Notes: generated from the sequence alone by a model not told the origin. A stretch of 64,000 nucleotides of DNA from Alphaproteobacteria bacterium (GCA_030426465.1 JAUHYK010000002.1:38240-102239); one strand, 5' to 3'. Shown: positions 9,401 through 19,573, counted from the stretch's first letter. A program made the numbers and translations.

Positions 9401-10819
9401 TCAGACCACGCCGCCGCCGAAAAATCCGAGATCGGTATCGCTAAACCCGCTCAATCCCGGCAATACGTCATTGAGTTCGGTGTCATTGAGACCAAACCAG
9501 CGCCCGAATGTCGCCGCGAACTGGTCCACGGATGTCGTCGGGATCAACCGGCCATTCCCGGAATCCTGATTGTGCCCGAGCACAGAGGGAGGAAATTGAC
9601 CATACATGCGGTTGCCCTGAACGCCGCCGCCGACCACGAAATGATGCGCACCCCAGCCATGGTCAGTGCCGTCGCGATTGACAGTCAGCGTGCGCCCGAA
9701 ATCAGATGCCGTGAATGACGAGACGTCATTTGCAACACCCATCTCCACTGTAGCGTCATAGAAAGCGCGCATGGCGCCTGCGATGCCAGCGTGAAGATTG
9801 GGAATGTTATTGGCCTGGTTCGAATGCGTGTCGAAGCCGCCGGTTGCGACAAAGAACACCTGACGCCTGACGCCAAGCACTTCTCTCAAGGCGATGATGC
9901 GCGCAACAACCTGGAGCTGCTGGGCTAGGCCGGTTTCCGGGAAGACCGTTGTGAACGGCGCTGGCGAATCAAAAGACTCGCTCAATGTCCGGTTGGCGTC
10001 GATGGACCTGCCAACGGCGTTTGCATAATCTTGCTGAAGATAGTTGGTGAGCGATTCATTGCGCGCGCGCAGATGCGACTCATAAAGATCGGGCAGCGCA
10101 TTGGAGCCGAGATAGGAGTCATTGCTGATCGCACGAATGTCCTGCGGCCCGCCTGACCCCACCTCGAACTGACCGGCAAGCTCTCCCGAAAGAAAGACCG
10201 TGTTGCCGGAGGTCGAGATCACCGTGAAGGTTGCATCAGGATTGGCGCTCGCCCCTAACATAATGTCAGCGAGCCGGCCGCCCCAGCCGAAGCGTGCGCC
10301 CTCGGGCTGTGAGGCCATCCAGGTCGATTGCTGGTCGTTATGAGAAAAGAGCCGCGGCGGCAGCGGCGCTGAACGCGCCTGATACTCATCGCGCGTCACT
10401 GGCGTCACCAGCGGCCCAACATTGGAGATGATTGCAGCATTGCCCCCATCCACAAGATCATGCAGCGGCCCGAGTTCCGGCGGCAAAGCAAACTGCCGGC
10501 CGCCGAAGTCCGACGCATTGGCGAGCGTCAATGGCAGCAAGCGATCACGCTCGCGCGTCGAACCGCCGTCAAGATTGTCGTAGCGGTTAAAAAGCTCACG
10601 GCGAATGCCGGCATATTGATTATAACTGCCTGTGTCATAAGGCAGAACGGTGTCATGGCAGTCCATTCCGCCAAACAGGAAAACACAGACCAGAGCGCGA
10701 TAGCCGCCAGTATCCGCTGCGAAGGCGTTGAAGCGATGGAGGTCGCTCATGAACCCCGCCGCGCCGCCTAACCCCAGCGCAGCTGAAGTTTTCAAAAACT
10801 GTCTTCTCGAAGACTGCAT
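9401..10819 (-). CDS. DUF1501 protein, Tat-exported
   Basis: This 472-residue protein begins with a twin-arginine signal (SRRQFLK, residues 4-10) followed by a hydrophobic stretch, so it should be exported folded to the periplasm. The body matches the DUF1501 family: CVFLFGGMDCHDTVLPYD near the start, an ATGGFDTHSNQ segment in the middle, and HGWGAHHFVVGGGVQG towards the end. These His/Asp-rich segments resemble the alkaline-phosphatase/sulfatase-type fold assigned to the family. No substrate is known to me. It lies 16 bases downstream of the DUF1800 gene; this pair recurs widely and is probably functionally linked. Confidence 0.9.
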   Translation of the reverse strand: MQSSRRQFLKTSAALGLGGAAGFMSDLHRFNAFAADTGGYRALVCVFLFGGMDCHDTVLPYDTGSYNQYAGIRRELFNRYDNLDGGSTRERDRLLPLTLANASDFGGRQFALPPELGPLHDLVDGGNAAIISNVGPLVTPVTRDEYQARSAPLPPRLFSHNDQQSTWMASQPEGARFGWGGRLADIMLGASANPDATFTVISTSGNTVFLSGELAGQFEVGSGGPQDIRAISNDSYLGSNALPDLYESHLRARNESLTNYLQQDYANAVGRSIDANRTLSESFDSPAPFTTVFPETGLAQQLQVVARIIALREVLGVRRQVFFVATGGFDTHSNQANNIPNLHAGIAGAMRAFYDATVEMGVANDVSSFTASDFGRTLTVNRDGTDHGWGAHHFVVGGGVQGNRMYGQFPPSVLGHNQDSGNGRLIPTTSVDQFAATFGRWFGLNDTELNDVLPGLSGFSDTDLGFFGGGVV

Positions 10820-10835
10820 GATACGCCCCTTGGAA

Positions 10836-12563
10836 TTAGCGTTGGGTGATGTAATCGGGTGAATTCATCATCATCAAAACGGCCAGGCCCACGCGGCGCT
10901 GCCGCTGTTCCTCGCCCGAACCGCCGGCAGCTTCGATGGCGGCGATGATGCGGCTGCGCGATTCTCCGCGCAGTGATCCATAAGTGAGAATCTCATCGAG
11001 ATGGTCGACCAGCGCCGCCGGATTATTCGCTAGCGCCAGCTCTTCGGTGTAGTCAGCGACGTAGTTTGCGTTCTCACTATCGCGGAAGATGAAACCTTCC
11101 ATGAAATTGGCGTAGCCGGTGATGCTCGACCCTGTTGTAATCTGAAGCTCCGGCGCCACCAGCCCCTGATCCGCGCTCACCGTGCCCGGCGCCACAAACC
11201 CGGGGCGGTAGAAATTGAAAACCGATGGCGAGCGGTAGGCTTGCTGATTAAGCGTCGACGGGCGCGCCGTGTTGCGCAGGACTTCTGCATCGTCTGTGCG
11301 TGTGTCCTCTACGCCAAATGCGCGCGCCCAATGGGTGAAACGCAGGACCGGCTCCCGCAATTTGCCAAATGTAGGGTCATTGACGCGCGCCGGATCTCTC
11401 GCTTCGGGATCGAGCAGGATCGCGGCCGCCACAGCGCGCATGTCGCCCCGGACGCCGTCACCGGCCACAGACCCGTCCGGCAGAGCGAAAGACCCACTGC
11501 GAAAGGCGTCCGCGACACGGCCCACATAGGCGCTGCTTGGGTTGCTGGTGACGAGGCGCTGAATCAGTTGCCGTGAAATAAAAGATGGCGTGTTTGCATG
11601 ATTATAAAGCGCATCTAACGCCAATGCGATGCTCTGCTCGCCCGGCGTATTTGCAGGGATGTTTGTTCCGAGAAAACTTTTCGGCTCGGGAGAATGCTGT
11701 TCGTCGAACATCACCAGGGGCAAATATTCAGCGCCAACCGTTTCACCCCGGCTAAAGAAATTGTCCGACTCCGCCCAGGATAGCCCTGTAAAAACTTTCG
11801 CAAGCTCGGTTACGTCCACATTGTCATAGGTCTCAATCGGGTCGCCGCCGCCCTCGAGGCGCAAGTCACCATTCGGCTGAAGCTCCAGAAGACCGATGGT
11901 GAATAACTGCATCACCTCGCGAGCGTAATTTTCATCAGGAACCACTTCGCGCTCTTCATCCGCTTTCTGATTTTGCAGATAGGTGAGGAAGATCGCCATG
12001 GCCGGGCTGTAAGTCACATTTTCCAGCGTCTGGCGATAATTACCGAGTCCGCCGGCTGACATGATGTCCATGTAATTCGCCATGGCGACCGGCCGTTCCG
12101 CGAGCCCGGAGTCGCTGAAGGACGCGACGAAAATCTGCGACAAGGCAAAGCCCATGCGCTGACGAAGCTGATCGTCGCTCAAAATGGCCCGCGACCAGAA
12201 GGCTTCTGACAAGGCCCCGGGCCCGGTCTCGTCACCCGACCGCTCGCTGATTAGAACGTCCTCCAGAATCGATTCCTGTGGCTTTGCAAATTCCGCCTGA
12301 AACCAAGCGGAAACGCCCATGGAGACAAGCTCGTCAATGTCATCTTCACCGGGACCGAACGTCGCCTGCGAGAGAAAGCGCGACGCCTGCGCGCTCGTCA
12401 TTACGTCACCCACCGCAGTAGGCGGCGCTGCCGGCGCCGTCGGCGCCTCGGCATTAGTATCACCATCGCCCCCGCCAAAACACGCCGACATGAACAGCGC
12501 CAGGAACGTCGCCAACGATCCCTTCGCAACAGTAACCGTCACGCAAGAAAAAACGCCCCGCAT
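10836..12563 (-). CDS. DUF1800 lipoprotein
   Basis: This protein has the DUF1800 pattern: an N-terminal SRFLSQATFGP segment and SEAFWSRAILSDDQLRQRMGFALSQIFV. It also has the NYAREVMQLFTIGL block and RLVTSNPSSAYVGRVA. I place the start at the ATG at 12563 because GAAAGGG sits 7 bases upstream; an in-frame ATG at 12590 has no ribosome site. That gives 575 residues with a short signal and a likely lipobox (FMSAC). The function is unknown. It is first in a two-gene unit with DUF1501, and TonB receptor 2 follows. Confidence 0.88.
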   Translation of the reverse strand: MRGVFSCVTVTVAKGSLATFLALFMSACFGGGDGDTNAEAPTAPAAPPTAVGDVMTSAQASRFLSQATFGPGEDDIDELVSMGVSAWFQAEFAKPQESILEDVLISERSGDETGPGALSEAFWSRAILSDDQLRQRMGFALSQIFVASFSDSGLAERPVAMANYMDIMSAGGLGNYRQTLENVTYSPAMAIFLTYLQNQKADEEREVVPDENYAREVMQLFTIGLLELQPNGDLRLEGGGDPIETYDNVDVTELAKVFTGLSWAESDNFFSRGETVGAEYLPLVMFDEQHSPEPKSFLGTNIPANTPGEQSIALALDALYNHANTPSFISRQLIQRLVTSNPSSAYVGRVADAFRSGSFALPDGSVAGDGVRGDMRAVAAAILLDPEARDPARVNDPTFGKLREPVLRFTHWARAFGVEDTRTDDAEVLRNTARPSTLNQQAYRSPSVFNFYRPGFVAPGTVSADQGLVAPELQITTGSSITGYANFMEGFIFRDSENANYVADYTEELALANNPAALVDHLDEILTYGSLRGESRSRIIAAIEAAGGSGEEQRQRRVGLAVLMMMNSPDYITQR

Positions 12564-12731
12564 GGTATGCCCTTTCGCCCAAGCACGCATTATCCGATCA
12601 GGCGTCGAGATAAACAGCGGGCGGAAAAGAGGGCGTCAATTTACGTTATGCAATTTGTCTAAATCTGTATGACAATTCCGCATGCTGACTGACGATTCTC
12701 TCATCGTGGTCAGCATTACAAAATTGTGTGT

Positions 12732-13754
12732 TTATGCTTGCGGATCTGGATTGAAAACAATGCGATCAATTACGCGTGCGCCGTCGATACGGGAGACATG
12801 GATAATTGTATCCACAATTGAATTAATGTAGCGAATAGTTTCATCGCGGCTCAATGGCAGCCCTGCCTGCATCGTCATCAATGACAATTGCTCAAGGGCG
12901 CCCTCAGGGCTGTCTGCATGCACCGTTGTAATCGAACCGGGATGGCCTGTGTTGATCGCGCGCAACCAGGCCGCCGCTTCTACGCCTCTGATTTCTCCCA
13001 GAATGATGCGGTCCGGCCGCATTCTCAGCGCAGCTTCCAGAAGATCAGTCATATTGATTCGCGCTTCGCCCATTTCACCCTTCACCGCGGAAAGACTTAG
13101 GCGGTTTGGCTGGCCAAGCCGTAATTCTGCGGCGTCTTCAACCGTGATTATCCGTTCCTGATGGTCAATTTCACGCAAGAGCGCATTCATCAGACTGGTC
13201 TTGCCCGTGGAGGTGCCGCCAGAAACAAGCATCGTCTTTCGCGCCCGCACCGCACTGCGCAAAAACTCTTCAATCCGTCCCTCATCAAGAAGGCTTTTCA
13301 AACGCCGGTCCGTTTCTGTGATGCCTTGTGCACGCCCTATGGCGACTTGTGCGAAGTTCTTTGCGCCGCCGAAATCGGAAAGCGTCAGATCACTGGTGAC
13401 GTGGCGGCGAATTGCGAGCGCCCAATATTCGCCAGCGGCGGGCGGTCCCGCAATCTGGATGCGCTCGCCAGAAGGCAGCGAGGCGGCAAGCAAGGGCTGT
13501 TCACGATTGATCGCCTGATGGCTGACGCGGGCGATCTGTACGGCAAGGCGCTGCAACAATACCTCATTGACGCCCGGATCTTCAAAACGTTCGAAACCAT
13601 TTGCATCCTGACGTTCAATCCACACTTCCCCAGGGCGGTTGACCATGATCTCGGTGACATTCGGGTCATCAAGCCAGCGCTCAAACGGCTTCAGAAAGGA
13701 CTTGAGATAAACATCGCGCTCAGCCGGCGCGGGAATAGGCTCCACATTACTCAT
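12732..13754 (-). CDS. virB11: VirB11 family type IV secretion ATPase
   Basis: This 340-residue protein is of usual VirB11/TrbB length. An N-terminal domain with VTEIMVNRPGEVWIER is followed by a RecA-like domain. The Walker A is GGTSTGKT (179-186), and the Asp box region is ITVEDAAEL. The family-typical His/Arg segment RPDRIILGEIRGVEA and the sensor STGHPGSITTVHAD-like stretch are also present. It is the hexameric motor that works with VirB4 at the inner membrane. Its start overlaps the virB10 stop by 4 bases, and it is the last gene of the operon. Confidence 0.96.
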   Translation of the reverse strand: MSNVEPIPAPAERDVYLKSFLKPFERWLDDPNVTEIMVNRPGEVWIERQDANGFERFEDPGVNEVLLQRLAVQIARVSHQAINREQPLLAASLPSGERIQIAGPPAAGEYWALAIRRHVTSDLTLSDFGGAKNFAQVAIGRAQGITETDRRLKSLLDEGRIEEFLRSAVRARKTMLVSGGTSTGKTSLMNALLREIDHQERIITVEDAAELRLGQPNRLSLSAVKGEMGEARINMTDLLEAALRMRPDRIILGEIRGVEAAAWLRAINTGHPGSITTVHADSPEGALEQLSLMTMQAGLPLSRDETIRYINSIVDTIIHVSRIDGARVIDRIVFNPDPQA

Positions 13755-14881
13755 GGCCGCAACCCTCCCGCTTCATCGAAAGTTGGGAAATACAGATCAC
13801 GGGCGAGAAAGATACGGATCTCCGTTCCCTGCTTGACGGTGATAGTGGGCGGGATATTGATCTGCTGCGATAACGCCTGCGCGGCGACCGCTTGTGCTTC
13901 GGACGTTGAACCGATGACAATGCTCGAATTGTTGTCATAGATAAGCGCGCTCGCGCCAACATCGATCACTGACAACAAAATCGCCGAGCCAAATCGCTGG
14001 AAGAAATGGCGGTTGACCTTTCCGTCCAAGCCGGCGCGGCCAAGCGTATCGGTCGCTGGCGACGCCAGTTCGATTGAAACGCCGTCAGGCGTCAAAAGCC
14101 GCGTCCAGATGACAAAGGCGCGCGATTCGCCCACCGCAAGCCCCGACCGGTATTGACCGATCAACCGGCTTCCGCGTGGAATCAGAACAGACCGGTTATC
14201 GAGACTGCGAATGTTTTCTGAAACGATAGCACGGGCGAAACCCGGTAAGTCTGAATTGATCGCAGTTTCAAGAACACCTGAAACAATTGTACCCTGCGGC
14301 ACGACGCGCGACATGTCTTCGATCATTGTTGCGCGGACGGTTTCCGGTCCTGCGGCGCCAACGCGCTGAGCGAAAACGTCAGACGCGGTAAGACCGTTCA
14401 CTGCATTGGCGACGGCCGCCGCCGGGTCGCCCGCCTCGCCGCCTCCAACAGTTCCGGCCCGGCTATTGTCGACCACCAGCGCAGGCGAGCGCAGATTGGC
14501 TTGACCGGGCTCCCCGTCATTGTTCCTTGCAACTGCTTGACGGACCGGCGCTCTCGCACTGACGGCGGCGCGCTGTTCCGCGCGTCTCGCCTGCGCTTGC
14601 GCCTGCATGGCCTCACGCCGCGCCTGCTCCGCCTGCGATTGCGCGACATCCAGCTGCGCACGCGTTTCCGCCATCATAGCATCAAGGGACGCGGTTTCGC
14701 GGCCCTTGCTCAACTGATTGAAGACAAACAGCCCCAGCATCAAAAGAACGGTGGCTCCGAGAAAGCCGGTCAGCCGATCGCCACTGCTTTCCGCAACACG
14801 CGGCATGGCATAGGCGTTCGCGGCGTCCAATGCGCTCTTAGGCATGTCGGATCGCGGGTCGCGCCCGCCCCTGGCCCACAT
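13751..14881 (-). CDS. virB10: VirB10/TrbI channel protein
   Basis: This 376-residue protein has one inner-membrane helix at about residues 38-55. A predicted coiled-coil stretch rich in Ala, Gln and Arg (63-107) and a linker follow. The C-terminal TrbI/VirB10 beta-barrel domain contains IVSGVLETAINSDLPG, RSVLIPRGSRLIGQY and GTEIRIFLARDLYFP. VirB10 spans both membranes and forms the core complex with VirB9. It overlaps virB11 by 4 bases and virB9 by 1 base. Confidence 0.95.
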   Translation of the reverse strand: MWARGGRDPRSDMPKSALDAANAYAMPRVAESSGDRLTGFLGATVLLMLGLFVFNQLSKGRETASLDAMMAETRAQLDVAQSQAEQARREAMQAQAQARRAEQRAAVSARAPVRQAVARNNDGEPGQANLRSPALVVDNSRAGTVGGGEAGDPAAAVANAVNGLTASDVFAQRVGAAGPETVRATMIEDMSRVVPQGTIVSGVLETAINSDLPGFARAIVSENIRSLDNRSVLIPRGSRLIGQYRSGLAVGESRAFVIWTRLLTPDGVSIELASPATDTLGRAGLDGKVNRHFFQRFGSAILLSVIDVGASALIYDNNSSIVIGSTSEAQAVAAQALSQQINIPPTITVKQGTEIRIFLARDLYFPTFDEAGGLRP

Positions 14882-15711
14882 CAGCCCGCCTCCCCGTTCT
14901 CAGCATTGGCGTCATCACCGTCTCCGCCAAACACCCGGCCGAAGAAACCGCGTTTTTTCTCGCGCGCCTGCGGCGCCCGCGGCCCCGGATCAATCGGCGT
15001 GTAGCCGTCATTGTGAATGAGCGTTTCATAACCGCCATGCTTCAGGGAAAAGACGCGCGCCACACGGTCGACGACGATAAAACCATCTTCGAAACCGTGA
15101 TTGATGACGCTTTCCTTATCGTCCTCATCTACGAGAAAGATTGCAGGCGCCGGCATGCCTTCGGCCCAACGGAAATAGGTGGCGCGACCATCGTCAAACA
15201 CGAGCGCAGGCAAAATTTCCCGGTCGCCTTCATAGGTATAGTTGCGATTGACGGCGCGCTCTTCCGGCGATGGCGGCGTAACGGCAAAACTCGCCTCTTG
15301 TGCCTGCAACGCTTCCTGCGCTTTCTGCTCCCCCGTATAGGCGAACCGCAAGACGAATACCATCTCTCCCGGTTTCGCTTCAGAGGCCTGTTTGACGCGC
15401 AACTCGAAAATATAGTGACGCAAATTTGTCACCACCGTCATGTTGGTGGGTGGCGCTTCCGCGATGGGTTTGAGGATAATAACATCGCCGCGACGGTTAG
15501 GCGTCACCTGCCAGGCGACCGAATCGCCAATCGCCACATTTTCGATGGTTTCATCGTCATTAAACTCAATAACTGTCTGAAATCCCAGATGGCCGGTCAG
15601 CGCATAAACAGTATTCTCCGCATAGCTCCGCGTCTTTATGCGCGAATCCGCCTGCGCGGCCATTGCCAGCGCGCACCAACATGTCACCAGCATGATGGAA
15701 AACCGTCTCAT
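14881..15711 (-). CDS. virB9: VirB9/CagX outer-membrane core protein
   Basis: This 276-residue protein has a signal peptide (ending AAQADS). The N-terminal VirB9 domain has GHLGFQTVIEFNDDETIENVAIGD and the motif ITNLRHYIFELRV-like NLRHYIFELRV. The C-terminal domain carries NRNYTYEGDREILPALVFDDGRATYFRW, the family signature for VirB10 contact. It normally pairs with the VirB7 lipoprotein, which is not seen here. It overlaps virB6 by 4 bases. Confidence 0.95.
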   Translation of the reverse strand: MRRFSIMLVTCWCALAMAAQADSRIKTRSYAENTVYALTGHLGFQTVIEFNDDETIENVAIGDSVAWQVTPNRRGDVIILKPIAEAPPTNMTVVTNLRHYIFELRVKQASEAKPGEMVFVLRFAYTGEQKAQEALQAQEASFAVTPPSPEERAVNRNYTYEGDREILPALVFDDGRATYFRWAEGMPAPAIFLVDEDDKESVINHGFEDGFIVVDRVARVFSLKHGGYETLIHNDGYTPIDPGPRAPQAREKKRGFFGRVFGGDGDDANAENGEAG

Positions 15712-16862
15712 GCGAACCGCCCCTTCATCTGGGCGCCGCCAAACCCGCGATAACGCTGACGCGTGCGCCGCCCCGAAAGGGTGGACGCCTTGGATGCTTC
15801 TACAGGCGCCGCTTCGATAACACTGCGTGTCCGCGACGCACTGCCGCTCCGCTCCACTGCAACAACCATGTCGGCGACACGGGCGTTATCATTGGACGGC
15901 CTTACCGTCAGTGGCGCCTGTTCTGATTTACCTTGCGCAGAGGCTTGTTGCATCTGACCTGTGGGAAGGCGCCAACCGGAGGTTAGACGGCCGCACATCC
16001 GCAGAACCTGCGCCATGAGCAGTGCAAAAATAAACGCCGTCACCGCGAGTACGAACACGGGCTGCGGGTCTGCAAGCCCCGACGCGCGCATGTCTGCAAT
16101 CTCAATCACCATCGGCTCGGCGAGTTGCATCAGCCCACCCGCCAGCGCTGTCGCGAAAGCCGCCACCAGCGCATATAGGGCAAGAGTTTTTAGCCAGCCC
16201 TCGAACAGGCCACGGGTTCCCGGGAAGAGCGCAGTCAAGATCAGGAGCGGCCCCACCGCCAGCAAAACCCCGAGAAGAATCTTTGCGATGATCAAAACAC
16301 CTGCGGTTGAAAGCGCGAGCGTAATGGCGCTGAACCAGAGGAGATTAACCGCGCCCGCAGACTTCGGCAGCGCCGACTCGGGCATTGCCTGGGGCGCCGT
16401 CGCGATGGCGCCCAATGCATCGGGCTGATTGATCGATGTCGCGTTCCACTCATTGGCGAGGCGGATCAGCTCTGTCAGCACTGCATCGAGACGCATGAAG
16501 ACGCTTTCATGTCCGCCGCCCAGCATCATTGCAGCGATTTCATCCGCGCCCCCGTAAAAGAGATTGAGGAAAAGCGCCTGATAGGCGCCCCAGCGCGTTG
16601 CAAAAGCGAGCACCAGCCCGATCAAAAGAATTTTCGGCGCCAGGCCGGAAAGACTTAATCCACCGCGCCCCATGATCAGCTGAAAGCCGTAAAAGCCTAT
16701 ATATAAAGTGAGCGCGCCGGTAAGCACGGGCTCCAGAAAACCGAACGGCCCAAAGAGGGTTGCGTAGGTCGTCTCCACATAAGACGCGATCTGGCAATCC
16801 ACCTGGGTCAATAATGGCGCAATCATGCCTTCCGAGGGCGCTGTGCAGATGTCACCCGTCAT
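15708..16862 (-). CDS. virB6: VirB6/TrbL polytopic membrane protein
   Basis: This 384-residue protein has five or six hydrophobic segments. They include VLTGALTLYIGFYGF, ILLIGLVLAFATRW, ITLALSTAGVLIIAKILLGVLLAVGPLLILTALFPGT and a late helix ending in LMAQVLRMCGRL. The order and the SxxxGxxxxAKxxxGxLLAVGPLFIxxxLFxxTRxxFxxWL-like block match TrbL/VirB6. It forms part of the inner-membrane channel. The hydrophilic tail (last 90 residues) is variable. It is coupled to virB4 and virB9 by 4-base overlaps. Confidence 0.93.
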   Translation of the reverse strand: MTGDICTAPSEGMIAPLLTQVDCQIASYVETTYATLFGPFGFLEPVLTGALTLYIGFYGFQLIMGRGGLSLSGLAPKILLIGLVLAFATRWGAYQALFLNLFYGGADEIAAMMLGGGHESVFMRLDAVLTELIRLANEWNATSINQPDALGAIATAPQAMPESALPKSAGAVNLLWFSAITLALSTAGVLIIAKILLGVLLAVGPLLILTALFPGTRGLFEGWLKTLALYALVAAFATALAGGLMQLAEPMVIEIADMRASGLADPQPVFVLAVTAFIFALLMAQVLRMCGRLTSGWRLPTGQMQQASAQGKSEQAPLTVRPSNDNARVADMVVAVERSGSASRTRSVIEAAPVEASKASTLSGRRTRQRYRGFGGAQMKGRFA

Positions 16863-19279
16863 TCCGCCGCCTCCCGATAGGTCTGTGGTTTAAGGCCAAA
16901 CACTTGTGCATCGCGTCCGAGAAAACGCGGCAGCCAGGCGGCTGGGTCATCTCCATGCTCCCGGCGCAAGCGATCGACAAGACGCACGCTTGCCTCCCTG
17001 CCCGAGAGGATTTTGAGCACACCGGGCAAGTCAGAGAGATCAAGCCGCGCCACAACGGAATGTCCTCCTTTTTTGATCAGAACACAGCGCGACTGCTCCG
17101 GCAGGGATTTGACAATGTCGAACTCATGGGCGGTCAGACCGAACCCGCTGCAATATTCCCGCTCCTGCGCCCGGGAATTAGGAAGGAAAAATTGCGCCGC
17201 TGTCTGTTCGGTGATGGTCGCCGAAATCTGGCTATCCAACGCATCGCGCGCGGACTGCGTCACGAAGCCGACCACACCATTGCGTTTCCGGATTGTCTTC
17301 AACCAGTCCTTGAGGCGGCGTGTGAAGACCTCATCGTCCAGCGCTTTCCAGCCTTCATCGATGACGATGGCTGTTCTGGTCCCGTCGAGGCGCTGTCCTA
17401 TGCGATGAAAGAGATACATCATCGCCGGTCCGCGCAGGTCCGGCGCATCAAGAATATCGGTCATATCAAAACCGACGACAGGCGCATCGACACGCAACAG
17501 GTCGGCGGGATTATCAAACAGCCAGGCATATTCACCGCCGCTGTGCCATCTCGCCATCCGGGCGGCGAGCCCTCCCGAAACACTACGACTCGCACCGCTT
17601 AACAGTTCCACGAAATAGCGCAGACGCCGGAACGAAGGGTCCTGTTCAAAATTGCTGTCGACAGCGTCGGCAATCAAACTGCGTTCCTCGGGAGTCAGTT
17701 CCAGTCCCGGCGCCGTGACGAGGCGGCCGACAAATGCGCGCAAAAACGCACGGTTCGCTGGCGTGTCTGCAATAGCAAGCGGATTAAGGCCTGATGGTTC
17801 GCCTTCTCGCAGAATGTCATAATGACCGCCAATCGCGCGCAGGAAAATCTCGGCGCCGCGATCCTTGTCAAAGAAGATTATGCGCGAATCGAGTTTGCGC
17901 GTTTGCGCCAGCAGAAAGTTGAGAAAGACTGTCTTCCCCGAGCCGGACGGTCCGATCATCAGGAAATTGCCAAGATCACCTTCGTGAAAATCGAAATAAT
18001 AAGGCGTTGAGGCGGTTGTTTCAAAAATCGTCACCGGTGCGCCCCAGAAATTGTCCTCGACGGCGCCAATGGGAAAACCGTGCATGGAGCAGAGCCCGGC
18101 GAAATTCGCTGTCGAAATCATGGCGCGCCGTGCGATATAGTCTTCATTGCCCGGAAACTGCGCCCAGAAAGCCGGTTCAAGATTTAAATCTTCACGCACA
18201 GCAATCGCGCCAATATCTGCTAGCGCAGCCTGCGTTTGAGCGGCGGCGTTATCGAGCGCTTCCATGTCTTCAGCGCGAACCATCACCGTCATATGATGTT
18301 CACCGAAACCGGTCGCACCCGACGCAGCATCGTCCTTGGCGGCCTTAAGACCTCGTTTCAGCGTCACCGTGTCATCGTCGGCGGCGCGAAGGCGCCGCAA
18401 GGCAAGATCAATCCTCTCCTGCGCCGCCTGACGATCCGCAAAATGAAAACTTTCGGAGACAACAAGTTCAAAAGGCAGGCGCAGGAGATTGTCGATCACG
18501 CCGGGCGTTGTGACCGACGGATAATCCTTGACAGAAAGAATAGCGGCGAGCGACGAGGTTTCCTGTCCTGCGCCTCGCTGTTCCAGCGCATCAGCGCCGA
18601 AAGATGTGCGCTTATAGGGAATATAATTTCCGCAATCGTCCGATGGCGCCAGCACAGGCTGCAAGTCGCCATTATAAAGAAGCGACAGAAAAGCAAGCGG
18701 CTCCGAATAAAGGCGCCCTTCTTCTTCGTGGCATTGCAATAAACGTGCACCGTAAGGCCCGAGCGAAGCCATGAGGCTCTCGCGCGCGCCGTTAAGGGCT
18801 TTCAGCGCCTGCGCCTCTTGCGCATCAGCTGTTGCTCGCCCGGCGGAAAGACGCGTCAACAGCCCGCGCTTGCCCGCTTTCGGTCTGTAAACCAGCGTCA
18901 GGAATAACTCGTTGACAAATAGTCTGCGTTCACCGAGACGCCCCTGCCACAAGCGATCAATGCCGCCGCTCACAGGGTCGGGAAAGGCGCTTTCCAGCGA
19001 CGGCGAGACGCGGCGGCGAACAATATGATGATGCAGGGTGAATTGATGATTGTTGATGGTGCGAAGCATCACATCACGCACGGCCTGGCGATGGTTCAGT
19101 TCTTCCGTGTCCGCCGTCTCAAAAGCAAGCCCCGTCACATGCAATGTCTGCATTAACCCGCCATCACGCAACAACAAGGATGCGCCATCCAGATGACGGC
19201 GATAGGGCAATCGCGCCCCCGCCTTCTCCTCCCTGCGCGCAAGGCGCGTGGCGGCGTTATGTTGCACGCGTTTTCCCAT
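16859..19279 (-). CDS. virB4: VirB4 type IV secretion ATPase
   Basis: This 806-residue protein is of normal VirB4 length. An N-terminal CagE/VirB4 domain carries ELFLTLVYRPK and LLYNGDLQPVLAP. The C-terminal ATPase has Walker A GPSGSGKT (443-450), Walker B TAIVIDEGW and the FVTQSARDAL sensor. VirB4 is the largest motor of the system and energises pilus assembly and secretion. The stop overlaps virB6 by 4 bases; virB3 ends 9 bases before the start. All key ATPase residues are present, so the gene should be active. Confidence 0.97.
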   Translation of the reverse strand: MGKRVQHNAATRLARREEKAGARLPYRRHLDGASLLLRDGGLMQTLHVTGLAFETADTEELNHRQAVRDVMLRTINNHQFTLHHHIVRRRVSPSLESAFPDPVSGGIDRLWQGRLGERRLFVNELFLTLVYRPKAGKRGLLTRLSAGRATADAQEAQALKALNGARESLMASLGPYGARLLQCHEEEGRLYSEPLAFLSLLYNGDLQPVLAPSDDCGNYIPYKRTSFGADALEQRGAGQETSSLAAILSVKDYPSVTTPGVIDNLLRLPFELVVSESFHFADRQAAQERIDLALRRLRAADDDTVTLKRGLKAAKDDAASGATGFGEHHMTVMVRAEDMEALDNAAAQTQAALADIGAIAVREDLNLEPAFWAQFPGNEDYIARRAMISTANFAGLCSMHGFPIGAVEDNFWGAPVTIFETTASTPYYFDFHEGDLGNFLMIGPSGSGKTVFLNFLLAQTRKLDSRIIFFDKDRGAEIFLRAIGGHYDILREGEPSGLNPLAIADTPANRAFLRAFVGRLVTAPGLELTPEERSLIADAVDSNFEQDPSFRRLRYFVELLSGASRSVSGGLAARMARWHSGGEYAWLFDNPADLLRVDAPVVGFDMTDILDAPDLRGPAMMYLFHRIGQRLDGTRTAIVIDEGWKALDDEVFTRRLKDWLKTIRKRNGVVGFVTQSARDALDSQISATITEQTAAQFFLPNSRAQEREYCSGFGLTAHEFDIVKSLPEQSRCVLIKKGGHSVVARLDLSDLPGVLKILSGREASVRLVDRLRREHGDDPAAWLPRFLGRDAQVFGLKPQTYREAAE

Positions 19280-19288
19280 CCACGGGCC

Positions 19289-19573
19289 TCAAGGCGCGTA
19301 ACTGTTGCAACGCCAGAAGGCGTGGTTGCGCACACGAGGACAGCGGCTCACTTTCGTGATCCACAAATCGAAAATCCGCGGGTCGTAAAGGCAAGCGAGA
19401 TATCCGACGCCGTGGATCGCGAGCGCTGCGAGAAGCGACCAGCCCGACCGGGTGATCAGAAAAATTTCCGTCGTCGCGACGAGGTTAATCACAAAGAAAC
19501 TGTAGGTGACGCCTGCGAACATTTGTGGCTGGGTCAGCGCACGAAAAACCGGCGCCGTCTGGAGCGTTTCCAT
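19289..19573 (-). CDS. virB3: VirB3 membrane protein
   Basis: This 94-residue protein has two hydrophobic segments (MFAGVTYSFFVINLV and LLAALAIHGVGYLACL), followed by CLYDPRIFDLWITK. The DPR-F-LW element is the VirB3 signature. It works with VirB4 at the inner membrane. It begins 3 bases after virB2 and ends 9 bases before virB4. Confidence 0.92.
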   Translation of the reverse strand: METLQTAPVFRALTQPQMFAGVTYSFFVINLVATTEIFLITRSGWSLLAALAIHGVGYLACLYDPRIFDLWITKVSRCPRVRNHAFWRCNSYAP

